64,000 bases of DNA. Source: Bradyrhizobium sp. CB1717. Its GTDB lineage: Bacteria > Pseudomonadota > Alphaproteobacteria > Rhizobiales > Xanthobacteraceae. Location of the stretch: NCBI RefSeq assembly GCF_029714325.1, contig NZ_CP121666.1, positions 8,852,501 through 8,916,500 on the forward strand, written 5' to 3'. Numbering within the stretch: the stretch's first letter is position 1; each line of letters starts with the position of its first letter. This document shows positions 1 to 10,200 of the stretch, piece after piece. Below the pieces are notes generated by a model. That model was given only the letters and a program-made list of their open reading frames with translations, was not told where the DNA came from and made no database searches. Position numbers and translations under genes: made by a program.

Positions 1-2090
1 TCGACGAACTTCTTCGTGCCCATGAAATCGATATAGGACAGCGTGCCGCCGGTGAACGGCGCGAAGCCGAAGCCGAGGATCGAGCCGACATCGGCCTCGC
101 GCGGATCGGTGATGACGTTGTCCTCCACCGTGCGCGCGGCTTCCACCGCCTGCACCACCAGGAAGCGCTGCTTCAGCTCCTCGATATCGAGCGTGTCAGG
201 GTCGAGCTGCTTCGGCTGCAAGGCCGAGAGGCCCGGCCACAGGCTCTTCTGGCCCTTGCCCTTCTCGGGATAGTCGTAGAAGCCCTTGCTGTTCTTGCGG
301 CCGAGACGGCCCTGCTTTTCGACCATCTCCACCATCAGCTTCTTCTGATCGGGATTGATGGCGTTGGGGCCGAGATCGGCTTCGGTGGCCTTCATGATCT
401 TGAGGCCAAGGTCGAGCGCGACTTCATCCGACAGCGATAGCGGGCCGACCGGCATGCCGGCCATCTTGGCGCAGTTCTCGATCATCGCCGGCGGGACGCC
501 TTCGAGGAACATCTCGTTGCCTTCGGCAACGTAGCGGCCGACGCAGCGATTGGCGAAGAAGCCCCTGGAGTCGTTGACCACGATCGGAGTCTTGCCGATC
601 TGCCGGACGTAGTCGAGCGCGGTCGCGAGCGCGACGTCGCCAGTGTTCTTGCCGAGGATGATCTCGACCAGCATCATCTTCTCGACCGGCGAGAAGAAGT
701 GGATGCCGACGAACTTGCCCTGGTCCTTGAAGCCTTCGGCCAACGAACTGATCGGCAGCGTCGAGGTGTTGGACGCGAAGATCACGTCGGGCTTGAGATA
801 TTCCTGCGCCTTGGCAAAGGTCTCCGCCTTGACCTTGCGATCCTCGAACACGGCCTCGATGACGAGATCGACGTCCTTCAGCGCCGCGTAGTCGGCGGTC
901 GGCGTGATCCGCGCGAGCAGCGCTTCGGCATCCGCAGGCTTGGCGCGGCCCTTCTTGATCTGGTCCTCGATCACCTTCTGCGCATGCGCCTTGCCCTTGT
1001 CGGCGCTTTCCTGGTCGCGGTCGATCAGGACGACGTCGAGGCCGGCGCGGGCCGAGACGTAGCCGACGCTCGCGCCCATGAAGCCGGCGCCGATCACGGC
1101 GATCTTCTTCACCTTGGTTGGGGCTACGTCCTTCGGACGGCGCGCGCCCTTGTTGAGCTCCTGCATCGACAGGAACAGGCTGCGGATCATCGCGGCCGCT
1201 TCCTTGGAGCGCAGCACCGAGGTGAAGTAGCGCGATTCCACCCGCAGCGCGGCGTCGATCGGCAGCTGCAGGCCCTCATAGACGCAGCTCATGATCGCGC
1301 GCGCGGCCGGATAATTGTCGTAGGTCTCGCGGCGATAGATCGCATTGCCGGCCGGGAACATCATCATGCCGGCCTTGGAGAACACCGGACCGCCCGGGAG
1401 CTTGAAGCCCTTCTCGTCCCAGGGCGCGACCGCCTTGCCGCCGCCCTTGATCCAGTCCTTCGCGGCCTTGACGAGGTCGGCGGCGGGCACGACGGCGTGG
1501 ATCAGGTTCAGCGCCTTCGCCTTCTCGACCGTGACAGGATCGCCCTTGAGCAGGATCGTCATGGCGTCCTGCGGCGGCACCAGGCGCGGCACGCGCTGCG
1601 TACCGCCGGCGCCGGGGAACAGGCCGACCTTGACCTCGGGCAGGCCGAGGCGGGTCTTGGGATTCTCGGCCGCCACGCGATAGTGGCAGCACAGCGTGAT
1701 CTCGAAGCCGCCGCCGAGCGCGAGGCCGTTGATCGCGGCCGCCCACGGCTTGCCTGACGTCTCGATCGAGCGCAGCACCTGCGAGAAGCGGCGGCTCTGG
1801 TCGAACAGCATCTGGTTCGCGGCGGTCTCGCCTTGCTCCTTGAAGACTTTTGCGTAGGCCTGGTTCATGCCTTCGAGCATGGAGAGGTCGGCGCCAGCGC
1901 AGAATGCTTCCTTGGCGGAGGTGATGACGACGCCCTTCACCGCGGCATCGGCCGTGGTTGCCTTGACGATCGCGTCGAGCTCATTGGTCGAAGTCTCGTC
2001 GAGCACGTTCATCGAACGGCCCGGGATGTCCCAGGTGACGAGCGCGATGCCGTCGGAATCGGTCTCAACCTTGAAGTTCTTGTACGACAT
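1..2090 (-). CDS. fadB: 3-hydroxyacyl-CoA dehydrogenase / enoyl-CoA hydratase (FadB-like), C-terminus cut by window edge
   Basis: Bifunctional beta-oxidation enzyme: hydrates trans-2-enoyl-CoA and oxidises the 3-hydroxyacyl-CoA with NAD+. About 696 codons are visible and the frame is still open at base 1, so the last residues lie outside. The N-terminal hydratase half shows the oxyanion segment [11 protein letters not shown], then [12 protein letters not shown] and the acidic [16 protein letters not shown]. The C-terminal half opens with the Rossmann motif [13 protein letters not shown] and has the catalytic-His segment [15 protein letters not shown]. Start is the ATG at 2090 ([14 protein letters not shown]). 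It lies downstream of fadA, separated by a 149-bp gap filled by a palindromic repeat. Function is secure at family level; chain-length preference cannot be read. Confidence 0.93.
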   Translation of the reverse strand, partial: MSYKNFKVETDSDGIALVTWDIPGRSMNVLDETSTNELDAIVKATTADAAVKGVVITSAKEAFCAGADLSMLEGMNQAYAKVFKEQGETAANQMLFDQSRRFSQVLRSIETSGKPWAAAINGLALGGGFEITLCCHYRVAAENPKTRLGLPEVKVGLFPGAGGTQRVPRLVPPQDAMTILLKGDPVTVEKAKALNLIHAVVPAADLVKAAKDWIKGGGKAVAPWDEKGFKLPGGPVFSKAGMMMFPAGNAIYRRETYDNYPAARAIMSCVYEGLQLPIDAALRVESRYFTSVLRSKEAAAMIRSLFLSMQELNKGARRPKDVAPTKVKKIAVIGAGFMGASVGYVSARAGLDVVLIDRDQESADKGKAHAQKVIEDQIKKGRAKPADAEALLARITPTADYAALKDVDLVIEAVFEDRKVKAETFAKAQEYLKPDVIFASNTSTLPISSLAEGFKDQGKFVGIHFFSPVEKMMLVEIILGKNTGDVALATALDYVRQIGKTPIVVNDSRGFFANRCVGRYVAEGNEMFLEGVPPAMIENCAKMAGMPVGPLSLSDEVALDLGLKIMKATEADLGPNAINPDQKKLMVEMVEKQGRLGRKNSKGFYDYPEKGKGQKSLWPGLSALQPKQLDPDTLDIEELKQRFLVVQAVEAARTVEDNVITDPREADVGSILGFGFAPFTGGTLSYIDFMGTKKFV

Positions 2091-2146
2091 GGTGGTTGCT
2101 CCTCGGTGCCGCAGCCAGTCTTCGGCGCGGCGGTTGACTGTGATCT

Positions 2147-2236
2147 CGTAGGGTGGGCAAAGGCGCTCTTGCGCCGTGCCCACCATCATTCGCGAAGACA
2201 GCAGTGGTGGGCACGCTTCGCTTTGCCCACCCTACG
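2147..2236. repeat. Intergenic palindromic repeat, family A
   Basis: Imperfect inverted repeat of about 90 bp between fadA and fadB. The outer arms read CGTAGGGTGGGCAAAG and its complement CTTTGCCCACCCTACG, with inner arms around GTGCCCACC. Close copies are at 16874-16963 and 59610-59708. Transcribed, it would form a long hairpin and could attenuate or protect the fadA-fadB message. Confidence 0.9.
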
Positions 2237-2239
2237 TTC

Positions 2240-3448
2240 TTACACCCGCTCGATGATGGTCGCGGTGCCCATGCCGCCGCCGATGCACAGCGTGACCAGG
2301 GCCGTGGACTTGTTGGTGCGTTCGAGCTCGTCGAGCACGGTGCCCAAAATCATCGCGCCGGTTGCGCCGAGCGGATGGCCGAGCGCGATGGCGCCGCCAT
2401 TGACGTTGATCTTGGCATTGTCGATGTCGAAGGCCTGGATGTAGCGCAGCACGACGGAGGCAAACGCCTCGTTGAGCTCGAACAGATCGATGTCCGACTT
2501 CTTCATGCCGGAACGCGCGAAAAGCTTTTCGGTGACGTCGACCGGGCCGGTCAGCATCATCGCCGGCTCAGAGCCGATGTTGGCGAACGCACGGATTTTT
2601 GCACGCGGCTTCATGCCGTACTTGGCACCCGCCTCCTTGCTGCCGAGCAGCACGGCACCGGCGCCGTCGACAATGCCGGAGGAGTTGCCGGCGTGATGCA
2701 CGTAGTTGACGCGCTCGATCTCGGGATGCGACTGCACCGCGACGCCGTCGAAGCCGCCCATCTGCGCCATCATCGTGAACGACGGCTGGAGCTGTGCCAG
2801 CGACTGCATCGTCGTCGAGGGACGCATGTGCTCGTCCTTGGCGAGGATGGTGAGGCCGTTGATGTCCTTCACCGGCACCACCGACTTGTTGAAGCGGCCC
2901 TCGTCCCAGGCCTTAGCCGCGCGCTGCTGGCTCTGCACCGCGTAGGCATCGACGTCGTCGCGCGAGAAGCCGTACTTCGTGGCGATCAGATCGGCCGAAA
3001 CGCCCTGCGGCATGAAATAGGCCGGCACCGCCATCGAAGGGTCCATCGGCCAGGCGCCGCCGGAAGCGCCGATGCCGACGCGGCTCATGGATTCGGCGCC
3101 GCCGCCGATCACCAGCTCATGCTGGCCGCTCATCACCTGGGCTGCGGCAAAGTTCACGGCGTCGAGACCGGATGCGCAGAAGCGGCTGATCTGCACGCCG
3201 GGCACGGCCTCGCCGAGGCCAGCCTTGAGCGCGGCGAAGCGCGCGATATCGGAGCCGGCTTCGCCGACGGGATCGACCACGCCGAGCACGACGTCGTCGA
3301 CCGAATCTTCCGGCAAATTGTTGCGGTCCTTTAGCGCCTTCAGCGGCACCGTAGCGAGCGCCAGCGCGGTCACTTCGTGCAGCGCGCCGTCCGCCTTGCC
3401 GCGGCCGCGGGGAGTTCGGACGTGGTCGTAGATATAGGCATCTGCCAT
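2240..3448 (-). CDS. fadA: Acetyl-CoA C-acyltransferase (thiolase)
   Basis: Thiolase of 402 aa that cleaves 3-ketoacyl-CoA with free CoA in the last step of beta-oxidation. The nucleophilic cysteine is Cys91 in [13 protein letters not shown]. The C-terminal catalytic blocks are [15 protein letters not shown] (His) and [12 protein letters not shown] (second Cys). The ATG at 3448 follows a strong AGGAGG site; a longer open frame reaches 3544 but its extra residues are not thiolase-like. It lies in a minus-strand operon with the acyl-CoA dehydrogenase upstream and FadB downstream, so the three enzymes cover a full oxidation cycle. A biosynthetic acetyl-CoA acetyltransferase role is the main alternative, less likely in this context. 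Confidence 0.94.
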   Translation of the reverse strand: MADAYIYDHVRTPRGRGKADGALHEVTALALATVPLKALKDRNNLPEDSVDDVVLGVVDPVGEAGSDIARFAALKAGLGEAVPGVQISRFCASGLDAVNFAAAQVMSGQHELVIGGGAESMSRVGIGASGGAWPMDPSMAVPAYFMPQGVSADLIATKYGFSRDDVDAYAVQSQQRAAKAWDEGRFNKSVVPVKDINGLTILAKDEHMRPSTTMQSLAQLQPSFTMMAQMGGFDGVAVQSHPEIERVNYVHHAGNSSGIVDGAGAVLLGSKEAGAKYGMKPRAKIRAFANIGSEPAMMLTGPVDVTEKLFARSGMKKSDIDLFELNEAFASVVLRYIQAFDIDNAKINVNGGAIALGHPLGATGAMILGTVLDELERTNKSTALVTLCIGGGMGTATIIERV

Positions 3449-3497
3449 GGGAGCCTCCTGATTGCAGTTATTGGTTACGACCGCGACGCGATCGGGA

Positions 3498-3785
3498 TCA
3501 TTCCTGGAATGTGAATTCGTAGAACAGCGGCAGCCCTTCGCCATGGCGGAGGAATTGCCGCGCAGTGTCGTAAGCCTTCATCCCCGTGCTCAGATCGAGG
3601 ATGTGATCGAGCTGGGGGGTGGTGGTCGTGTCCGTCAGGTAAAACCCTTCGATACCGAGAATCCCGACACCATTGGCCTCGCAGCGGTCGACGATGTCGA
3701 GGGCAGAGCGCGCGCAGAACTTGTCGCGGCGGAGCCCGGCGCCGAAGGCGCGAAACTCCGCAACGATCGCGTCTGCTGCCGACAT
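3498..3785 (-). CDS. Conserved-looking 95-aa protein of unknown function inside the fad operon
   Basis: Small soluble protein (95 aa) between the acyl-CoA dehydrogenase and the thiolase, with 9-bp and 49-bp gaps and its own GAGGAG ribosome site 6 bases before the ATG at 3785. It begins MSAADAIVAEFRAFGAG, has a hydrophobic centre (GVGILGIEGFYLTD), and ends in an acidic-aromatic tail (PLFYEFTFQE). There is one cysteine in DKFCARSAL and no signal peptide or membrane helix. I do not recognise a family. Its position, spacing and start site argue that it is a real gene co-translated with the beta-oxidation enzymes, perhaps an accessory or stabilising subunit; that role is inference. Confidence 0.75.
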   Translation of the reverse strand: MSAADAIVAEFRAFGAGLRRDKFCARSALDIVDRCEANGVGILGIEGFYLTDTTTTPQLDHILDLSTGMKAYDTARQFLRHGEGLPLFYEFTFQE

Positions 3786-3794
3786 CGAAACTCC

Positions 3795-5585
3795 TCAGAA
3801 CGCTTCCGCCGGCAATTCCATGATGGTGGCGCAGCCGGACTGGATGCGCGCGAGATTGGCCGCGGTTTCCGGCAGCATCCGCTCCATGAAGAAGCGGCCG
3901 GTGACGAGCTTGGTCGAGAGATAGGGCGTCGCGCCGCTCTCGGCAATCTTGGCATTCGTCACCTTCGCCATCTTGGCCCACATGTAGCCGAGCGCGACGA
4001 AGCCGAAGAGATGCATGTAGTCGGTCGCGGCGGCGCCCGCATTGTCCGGCTTCATCATCGCATTCTGCATCAGCCAGGTCGTGGCCTGCTGGAGATGGCC
4101 GAGCGAGGCCGAGAGCGGGGTGATGAACGGCTTCATCGCCTCGTCGCCGCCGTTCTCCTTGGCGAAGGCCATGACCTCGCCGAAGAAGGCCATGATGGCG
4201 CGGCCGCCGTCGCGAGGCAGCTTGCGGCCGACGAGGTCGAGCGCCTGGATGCCGTTGGCGCCTTCATAGATCATGGCGATACGCGCATCGCGCACGAACT
4301 GCTCCATGCCCTGCTCGGCGATGTAGCCGTGGCCGCCATACATCTGCTGCGCCTGCACCGCGTTGGCAAAACCGTACTCGGTGAGGAAACCCTTCAGCAC
4401 CGGCGTCATCAGGCCCATGTGGTCGTCGGCGGCCTGGCGGTCCTTCGGATCTTCGGAGCGGTGGGCGACGTCGCTCTTCAGCGCGGTCCACATCACGAAG
4501 GCGCGCGCGGCCTCGTTGAAGGCGCGGATCGAGAGCAGCGTGCGGCGCACGTCAGGATGCACGATGATCGGGTCGGCCTGCTTGTCCGGCGCCTTGGCAC
4601 CGGTGAGCGCGCGGCCCTGGATACGCTCGCGGGCGTAGGCGACCGCGTTCTGATAGGCCACTTCAGACTGCGCGAGGCCCTGAACGGCGACGCCGAGGCG
4701 GGCCTCGTTCATCATCACGAACATGCCCTGCATGCCCTTGTTCTCTTCGCCGATCAGCCAGCCGGTGGCGTTGTCGTAGTTCATCACACAGGTGGAGTTG
4801 CCGTGGATGCCCATCTTGTGCTCGATCGAGCCGCAGACGACGCCATTGCGCTGCCCGACCGAACCATCGGCATTCACCAGGAATTTCGGCACCACGAACA
4901 GCGACACGCCCTTGATGCCGGCGGGCGCGCCCTCGATGCGGGCGAGCACGAGGTGGATGATGTTGTCGGCGAGATCGTGCTCGCCGGCCGAAATGAAGAT
5001 CTTGGTGCCCGTGATCTTGAAGCTGCCGTCGGCCTGCCGCACCGCCTTGGTGCGGAGCATGCCGAGATCGGTGCCGCAATGCGGCTCGGTCAGGTTCATG
5101 GTGCCGGTCCACTCGCCCGCGATCATCTTCGGCACGTAGGTCTGCTTCTGCTCCGGCGTGCCGTGAACGAGCAGCGCCGCGGTCGCACCCATGGTGAGGC
5201 CGCCATACATCGAGAACGCCATGTTGGCGGAGATCTGGAATTCGTTGACCGCCTGGGAGAGCGTTACCGGCAGGCCCTGACCGCCGAACTCGGTCGGAGC
5301 CGACAGGCCGAGCCAACCGCCTTCGGCGACCTGCTTGAACGCGTCCTTGAAACCCTTCGGCGTGGTGACGCTGCCGTCATCGGCGCGCTTGCAGCCTTCG
5401 AGATCGCCCACGCGGTTCAGCGGCTGCAGCACCTCTTCGGAGAGCTTGGCGGCCTCGCCCAGGATCGCCTCGCGCACGTCGCTCGACGCATCGGAGAAGC
5501 CGGCGAGGTTGTCGTAGCGGTCGATCTGGAAGACGTCGTTGAGCAGGAAGTTCACGTCTTCGACGGGGGCTTTATAGATCGGCAT
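3795..5585 (-). CDS. Acyl-CoA dehydrogenase, long (596-aa) type
   Basis: FAD-dependent acyl-CoA dehydrogenase that makes trans-2-enoyl-CoA and passes electrons to ETF. At 596 aa it belongs to the long subgroup with an extra C-terminal domain (AcdA/DmdC-like) rather than the 380-aa type. Recognisable blocks are the FAD/substrate loop MNLTEPHCGTDLGMLRTKA, ITGTKIFISAGEHD, and the active-site region MIYEGANGIQALDLVGRK with the catalytic Glu. The ATG at 5585 has GGGAG upstream; the longer open frame to 5819 overlaps the NTF2-like gene and is rejected. It is operonic with fadA/fadB downstream. The exact substrate is unknown; 3-methylmercaptopropionyl-CoA dehydrogenases share this architecture. Confidence 0.92.
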   Translation of the reverse strand: MPIYKAPVEDVNFLLNDVFQIDRYDNLAGFSDASSDVREAILGEAAKLSEEVLQPLNRVGDLEGCKRADDGSVTTPKGFKDAFKQVAEGGWLGLSAPTEFGGQGLPVTLSQAVNEFQISANMAFSMYGGLTMGATAALLVHGTPEQKQTYVPKMIAGEWTGTMNLTEPHCGTDLGMLRTKAVRQADGSFKITGTKIFISAGEHDLADNIIHLVLARIEGAPAGIKGVSLFVVPKFLVNADGSVGQRNGVVCGSIEHKMGIHGNSTCVMNYDNATGWLIGEENKGMQGMFVMMNEARLGVAVQGLAQSEVAYQNAVAYARERIQGRALTGAKAPDKQADPIIVHPDVRRTLLSIRAFNEAARAFVMWTALKSDVAHRSEDPKDRQAADDHMGLMTPVLKGFLTEYGFANAVQAQQMYGGHGYIAEQGMEQFVRDARIAMIYEGANGIQALDLVGRKLPRDGGRAIMAFFGEVMAFAKENGGDEAMKPFITPLSASLGHLQQATTWLMQNAMMKPDNAGAAATDYMHLFGFVALGYMWAKMAKVTNAKIAESGATPYLSTKLVTGRFFMERMLPETAANLARIQSGCATIMELPAEAF

Positions 5586-5626
5586 GTTGGTCTCCCGGCA
5601 TGGGCTCTGAAGGGATGATGTTGGGC

Positions 5627-6013
5627 TTATGATTGGGTGGCGGCAAGCTGCTCCGCCATTAGGCGGTGCAGCATGTTGATCGCCTTGAGCGGGCGCACCA
5701 TCACCTTGAAATGCGTGATGCGTCCCTCGGTATCGAAGGTGATGATGTCGACGCCGTTGATCTCGATGCCGTCGATGACATTCTTGAATTCGAGCACGGC
5801 GCCATCGGCGCTCTTCCACTCGCCGACATAGGTGAAGCCGGGGCCGCCGAGCACCTTCTCGGCGCTGGAGAGATATTTGAAGGTGATGTCGCGGCCGCGC
5901 TGCGGCGAATGCACGACGGGGCTTTCGAACACGGCGTCAGGATGCAGGAGGTCCCAGAGCGCGGCGCGGTCATGGGACTTCATGTAGGCGTACCAGGAAT
6001 CGAGGCCGGTCAT
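5627..6013 (-). CDS. NTF2-like / SnoaL-type protein
   Basis: A 128-aa protein of the NTF2-like superfamily, the cone-shaped fold used by ketosteroid isomerases and SnoaL cyclases. Typical features are the helix MTGLDSWYAYMKSHDRAALWDLLHPDAVFESP and the strand pattern ending EGRITHFKVMVRPLKA. Start is the ATG at 6013 with GGAGGG 8 bases before; the open frame runs 14 codons further without a site. It is the first gene of the operon leading to the acyl-CoA dehydrogenase and is divergent from the PadR regulator. A role in acyl-CoA or polyketide-like substrate handling is inference; catalytic residues cannot be assigned. Confidence 0.82.
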   Translation of the reverse strand: MTGLDSWYAYMKSHDRAALWDLLHPDAVFESPVVHSPQRGRDITFKYLSSAEKVLGGPGFTYVGEWKSADGAVLEFKNVIDGIEINGVDIITFDTEGRITHFKVMVRPLKAINMLHRLMAEQLAATQS

Positions 6014-6147
6014 TCTCGGGTCCCTCCCTAAAGGGCTTTTCAGCAGCCTTGGCAAAAAAACGCGAAAACAACCCCATGCACAGTAGCGCCCAGCTTGATT
6101 TTGCTGGGTTTTCGGGTGGGGTCTTTGGCCCCATCCTCAAGCCGCCT

Positions 6148-6182
6148 CATATGCACATTGACGCATATGCGCCGATGCGCAT
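6148..6182. promoter_or_regulatory. Candidate PadR operator cluster
   Basis: The divergent gap holds CATATGC at 6148, the perfect palindrome GCATATGC at 6163-6170 and ATGCGCAT at 6175-6182, spaced by roughly one helical turn. PadR proteins usually autoregulate and bind short palindromes of this kind. The position would let the regulator next door control both itself and the beta-oxidation operon. Confidence 0.45.
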
Positions 6183-6224
6183 AAAGTCAAGCGAGTTGGT
6201 CACGGTCGAAGAAGGAGGTCAGTC

Positions 6225-6812
6225 ATGGCACTGGGCGACGCAATCCTCGCATGCCTGACGGAACGTCCGATGACGGGCTACGAGCTCGCCAAGACGTTCG
6301 ATTCCTCGATCGGCTTCTTCTGGAAGGCCGACCACCAGCAGATCTACCGCGAGCTCTCCAAGCTGCGCGACCGCGGCTACATCCAGGGCCGTGAGGTCGT
6401 GCAGTCAGGCAAACCCAATAAACTCATCTATACGCTCACTCCCGAGGGCCGAACAGCGCTGCGGCACTGGGCCGCGCGGCCAAGCACGCCCCCCTCGATC
6501 AAGGACGACCTGCTGGTGAGGCTGCATGCGCTCGACAGCATCGACACCGAGCCGATGCGCACCGATCTGATGGCCCGCCTGGAGCACCACCGCGACCGCC
6601 ACGCCAATTACGAGCGCATCCTGAAGAAGCGTTTCCCGGACGGCACGGCGGAAGGCCGGCTCGATCTCGGCAACCTCCTCCTGCTTCAGCTCGGCGCCCG
6701 CCACGAGCAGATGGTGGCCGATTTTTGCGAAGAGGCGCTCGCGGCGCTGTCGACGATGAGCGGCAAGGCCGCGGTGGTGCCGATCGAGGACGGCAAGCGG
6801 GAGAAGGGTTGA
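6225..6812 (+). CDS. PadR family transcriptional regulator
   Basis: A 195-aa winged-helix repressor. The PadR N-terminal domain is clear: LGDAILACLTERPMTGYELAK, then the recognition region with HQQIYRELSKLRDRGYI and the wing IYTLTPEGRTAL. The rest is the helical C-terminal dimerisation domain (Vir-type), including a long helix around LEHHRDRHANYERILKKRF. The ATG at 6225 follows AGGAGG. It is transcribed away from the NTF2/acyl-CoA dehydrogenase operon across a 211-bp gap with palindromic sites, so it probably represses that operon in response to an acyl-CoA or aromatic ligand. The ligand is not predictable. Confidence 0.92.
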   Translation: MALGDAILACLTERPMTGYELAKTFDSSIGFFWKADHQQIYRELSKLRDRGYIQGREVVQSGKPNKLIYTLTPEGRTALRHWAARPSTPPSIKDDLLVRLHALDSIDTEPMRTDLMARLEHHRDRHANYERILKKRFPDGTAEGRLDLGNLLLLQLGARHEQMVADFCEEALAALSTMSGKAAVVPIEDGKREKG

Positions 6813-6860
6813 GGCCTGTCGAGGGCCTCCGCGACGGAAGTCTGCCGCCACACCCGCGGT

Positions 6861-7012
6861 GTCATGCCCCGCGAAGGCGGGGCATCCAGTACTCCGAGGC
6901 GGCGCGGCTAGAATCGAGCCGCCGCGGCGTACTGGATCGCCCGCCTTCGCGGGCGATGACAGCGAAGTGTGTTACGGCAGCAGGAACAGATGCCCGCCTT
7001 CGCGGGGCATGA
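6861..7012. repeat. Intergenic palindromic repeat with an extra half copy
   Basis: 6861-6960 is a long imperfect palindrome (GTCATGCCCCGCGAAGGCGG facing CCGCCTTCGCGGGCGATGAC, with inner arms CATCCAGTAC/GTACTGGAT). A further half copy, GCCCGCCTTCGCGGGGCATG, follows at 6990-7010. It lies in the 427-bp gap after padR. The remainder of that gap holds only an AT-richer leader before the next gene. Confidence 0.88.
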
Positions 7013-7239
7013 CACCGGCTATTTGGCGACTGGACGAGCGCCACAATCAACCCACCGGTTCCCGCCGCCCAACTTTAAGACACCCGCGCCGCATTCCTTA
7101 ACCCGTTATTTACCGTAACAGGAAAAAGTCGGTTTTCGAGGCAGACGACCCGCGCCAAATTCGATTGTCTTTGCAACCGGCACGCGTGGGGAGGCTGGAG
7201 GCGCCGGGTGGGGCGCCGGAGTCGGAACCGGACAGAGTC

Positions 7240-10200
7240 ATGAATTCGCGCGTATCGTGGAGTGTTGACGGCATCGATCCATCCGTAAGGGAGCGGGCCG
7301 AAGCTGCTGCGCGTCGCGCGGGCATGTCGCTCAACGATTGGCTCAACTCCACGCTCGGCGAGACTGCGCCGCCGAACTTTCGCGGACCTTACGATCAGCG
7401 TCAGGATCAACGTCCGCAACACATGCCGAGTCAGGAGAGCCGCGAAGTCGCCGACATCCACCAGCGGCTCGACGCGATCACCCAGCAGATCGAACGGATT
7501 TCAAAGCCCGCGCCGCGCCAAGACTCTTCCCGTGAAAGAGACGTCTCGCGCGAGCAGGGCGTCGCGCGCCAGCTCAACGACGCGATCTCGCGGCTCGATG
7601 CGCGCCTGTCGCAAATCTCCCGTCCGCAGCAACAACAGGCGCCGCGGCCAGCCCCTGCCCCATCGCCCGTTGAAACGCGCCAGCGCCAGGCCGACGCGGT
7701 GGAGCGCGCGGCAGCCCAAGTCTATCGCAGCTCACCACCCCTGAGCCCCGCATCGTTCGACGTCGCGGTCGCCGAGATCACCGCGCGCCAGAGCGAGCTC
7801 GATGGTTTTGCGCCCAGGCAGATGCCGCCGCGCGCCGCACCGTCGATTGCGCCCACAGCGCATTACGCGCCGACCATGGCACCAATGGCGCCGCACGCGT
7901 CTGCCTATGCCCCGCCGCCATCGCAGCCGGGGCCGGATTTCTCGGCGCTGGAGCGGCATCTGCTCAAGATCACCAGCCAGATCGAAGCGCTGCAGCGGCC
8001 TGACAATACCGAACAGGCGATCAATGCCTTTCGCAGCGAGCTTGCGGAAATTCGCACCGCCATCACCGAGGCGATGCCGCGGCGCGCGATCGAATCGATC
8101 GAGAACGAGATCCGCTCGCTGCATCGGCGCATCGACGAGACCCGCTCCAACGGCACCGACGGCCAGGTGCTGTCAGGCATCGAGCGCGCGCTGTCCGACA
8201 TCAAGCAGGTGCTGCGCACGCTGACGCCGGCCGAGCAGCTCACCGGCTATGACGAGGCGATCCGCAATCTCGGCGCCAAGCTCGACCTGATCCTGCGCGC
8301 CAATGACGATCCCTCGACGGTGCGCCAGCTCGAAGGCGCGATCGCCGCGCTGCGCGGCATCGTCTCCAACGTCGCCTCCAACGAGGCGCTGGCACGGCTG
8401 TCCGAGGACGTACAGCTGCTGTCGTCCAAGGTCGACCAGATCACCCGCGCCTCCGGCCACAGCGACAGCTTTGCGGTGCTGGAGCAGCGGATCGCCGCGC
8501 TCACCGCCGCACTCGAAACCCGCGAGCGGCCGCAGCCATCCGAGAGCACCGAGCATCTGGAAGCCGCGATCCGCGCGCTGTCGGACCGTTTCGACCGCAT
8601 GCAGGTCGGCAACGATTCCGCCTCGACCTTCGCGCATCTCGAACAGCGGGTCTCGTATCTCTTGGAGCGGATCGAGGCCGCCGCCGATCCGCGCAACGGC
8701 AATTTGAGCCGCGTCGAGGACGGCCTGCACGACATCCTCCGCCACCTGGAGCGCCAGCAGGCGACCTATTCGGCGCTCGCCGAGAGCCGCAACGCCGCGC
8801 CGCCTGTCGATTCCGGCGTCGTCGATCTCGTCAAGCGCGAGCTCTCCGACATCCGCTTCAGCCAGGCCGAGACCAACCGCAGCACCCAAGACTCGCTCGA
8901 CGCCGTGCACAGCGCGCTCGGCCACGTCGTCGATCGGCTCTCCATGATCGAGGGCGATCTGCGCGCGGTGCGCACCGCGCCGCCGGCCCCTGCGCCGCAG
9001 CCGATGCCGATGGCCGCGCCGATGGAGCCCGCGCCGGTGGCGCGCGAGCCGCGGCCGCAAGCACCGCACCAGCCGAAATACGATCCGAAGCCTGAGCTGC
9101 CGAACCCGGCCGCCATGCAACAGCAGCCGCCGCACTCCACCTTCGTCGCTGCGCCGCGTGAATTCCATGCCGCTGCGCCCGCTGCACCGCCGCCGGTGCC
9201 GCCGGCGCCGCCTGTTCCGCCGCGCGCGATCAGCGAGATCCTGGAGCCGCATACGGCGCCCGCGCGCGCTGCGATCGCGCCCGAATTGCCGCCGGACCAT
9301 CCGCTCGAGCCGGGCACACGGCCGGGCGGCCGCGTCGCCACGCCCTCGGAGCGCATCGCCGCCTCTGAAAGCGCGATCAGCGAAATCCCCGCCGCACCGA
9401 AGGAGCCGGTGTCGTCGTCGAGCTTCATCGCGGCCGCGCGCCGCGCGGCGCAAGCTGCCGCCGCGCAGCCTCCCGAGAAGCCGGCCCGTGGCGCCAAGGC
9501 CGCGATCGCCCGCGCCAAGGAGAAGGGCCAGGAAGGCGGCTCGACCATCACCTCAAAAATCCGCTCGCTGCTGGTCGGCGCGAGCGTCGTCGTGATCGTG
9601 CTCGGCACCTTCAAGATGGCGATGAACCTGCTCGAAGGCGGCAGCGCGCCGCCCGCGCCGCAGGCGATGCAGGATATTCCGAGCCAACCGACACCGCAGG
9701 CCGCGCCACCGCCGGTCGAGACCAAGCCGGCCGCGCCCGAGCAGATCACGCCATCGATGACCTCGCCGACGCCAATCGGCCGGCAATCGCAGAACAATGC
9801 CGCGCCGACGCAGCCCGCGAATTCCGGCGGCGCGGCCTCGGTTGAAATCCCGCAGGCGCCTGCCGCAGCAGTGCCGCCTGCTGCGAGCAGCGACATCACC
9901 GGCGCGCTGTCGGGCACCAGCCGTGCACGGCTCGGCCTCATCCAGGTGCCGCCGAGCGAGAAGCTGCCTGACGGCATCGGCGGTCCGGCCCTGCGCACCG
10001 CCGCGATGAAGGGCGATGCCAGTGCGGCCTACGAGATCGGCTTGCGCTTCGCGGAAGGCAAGGGCGTCGCCACGAATTACGACGAAGCGGCGAAGTGGTA
10101 CGATCGCGCGGCGCAGGCCGGCCTGGTGCCCGCCACCTTCCGCCTCGGCACGCTCTACGAAAAGGGTCTCGGCGTAAAGAAGGACGCCGACATCGCCCGC

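Noticed and set aside
699..1757. 352-aa plus-strand frame opposite fadB
   Set aside because: Antisense to clear hydratase/dehydrogenase motifs; no ribosome site; Arg/His-rich low complexity.
3462..5618. 718-aa plus-strand open frame over the acyl-CoA dehydrogenase and small gene
   Set aside because: Antisense shadow of the acyl-CoA dehydrogenase with biased composition and no start signals.
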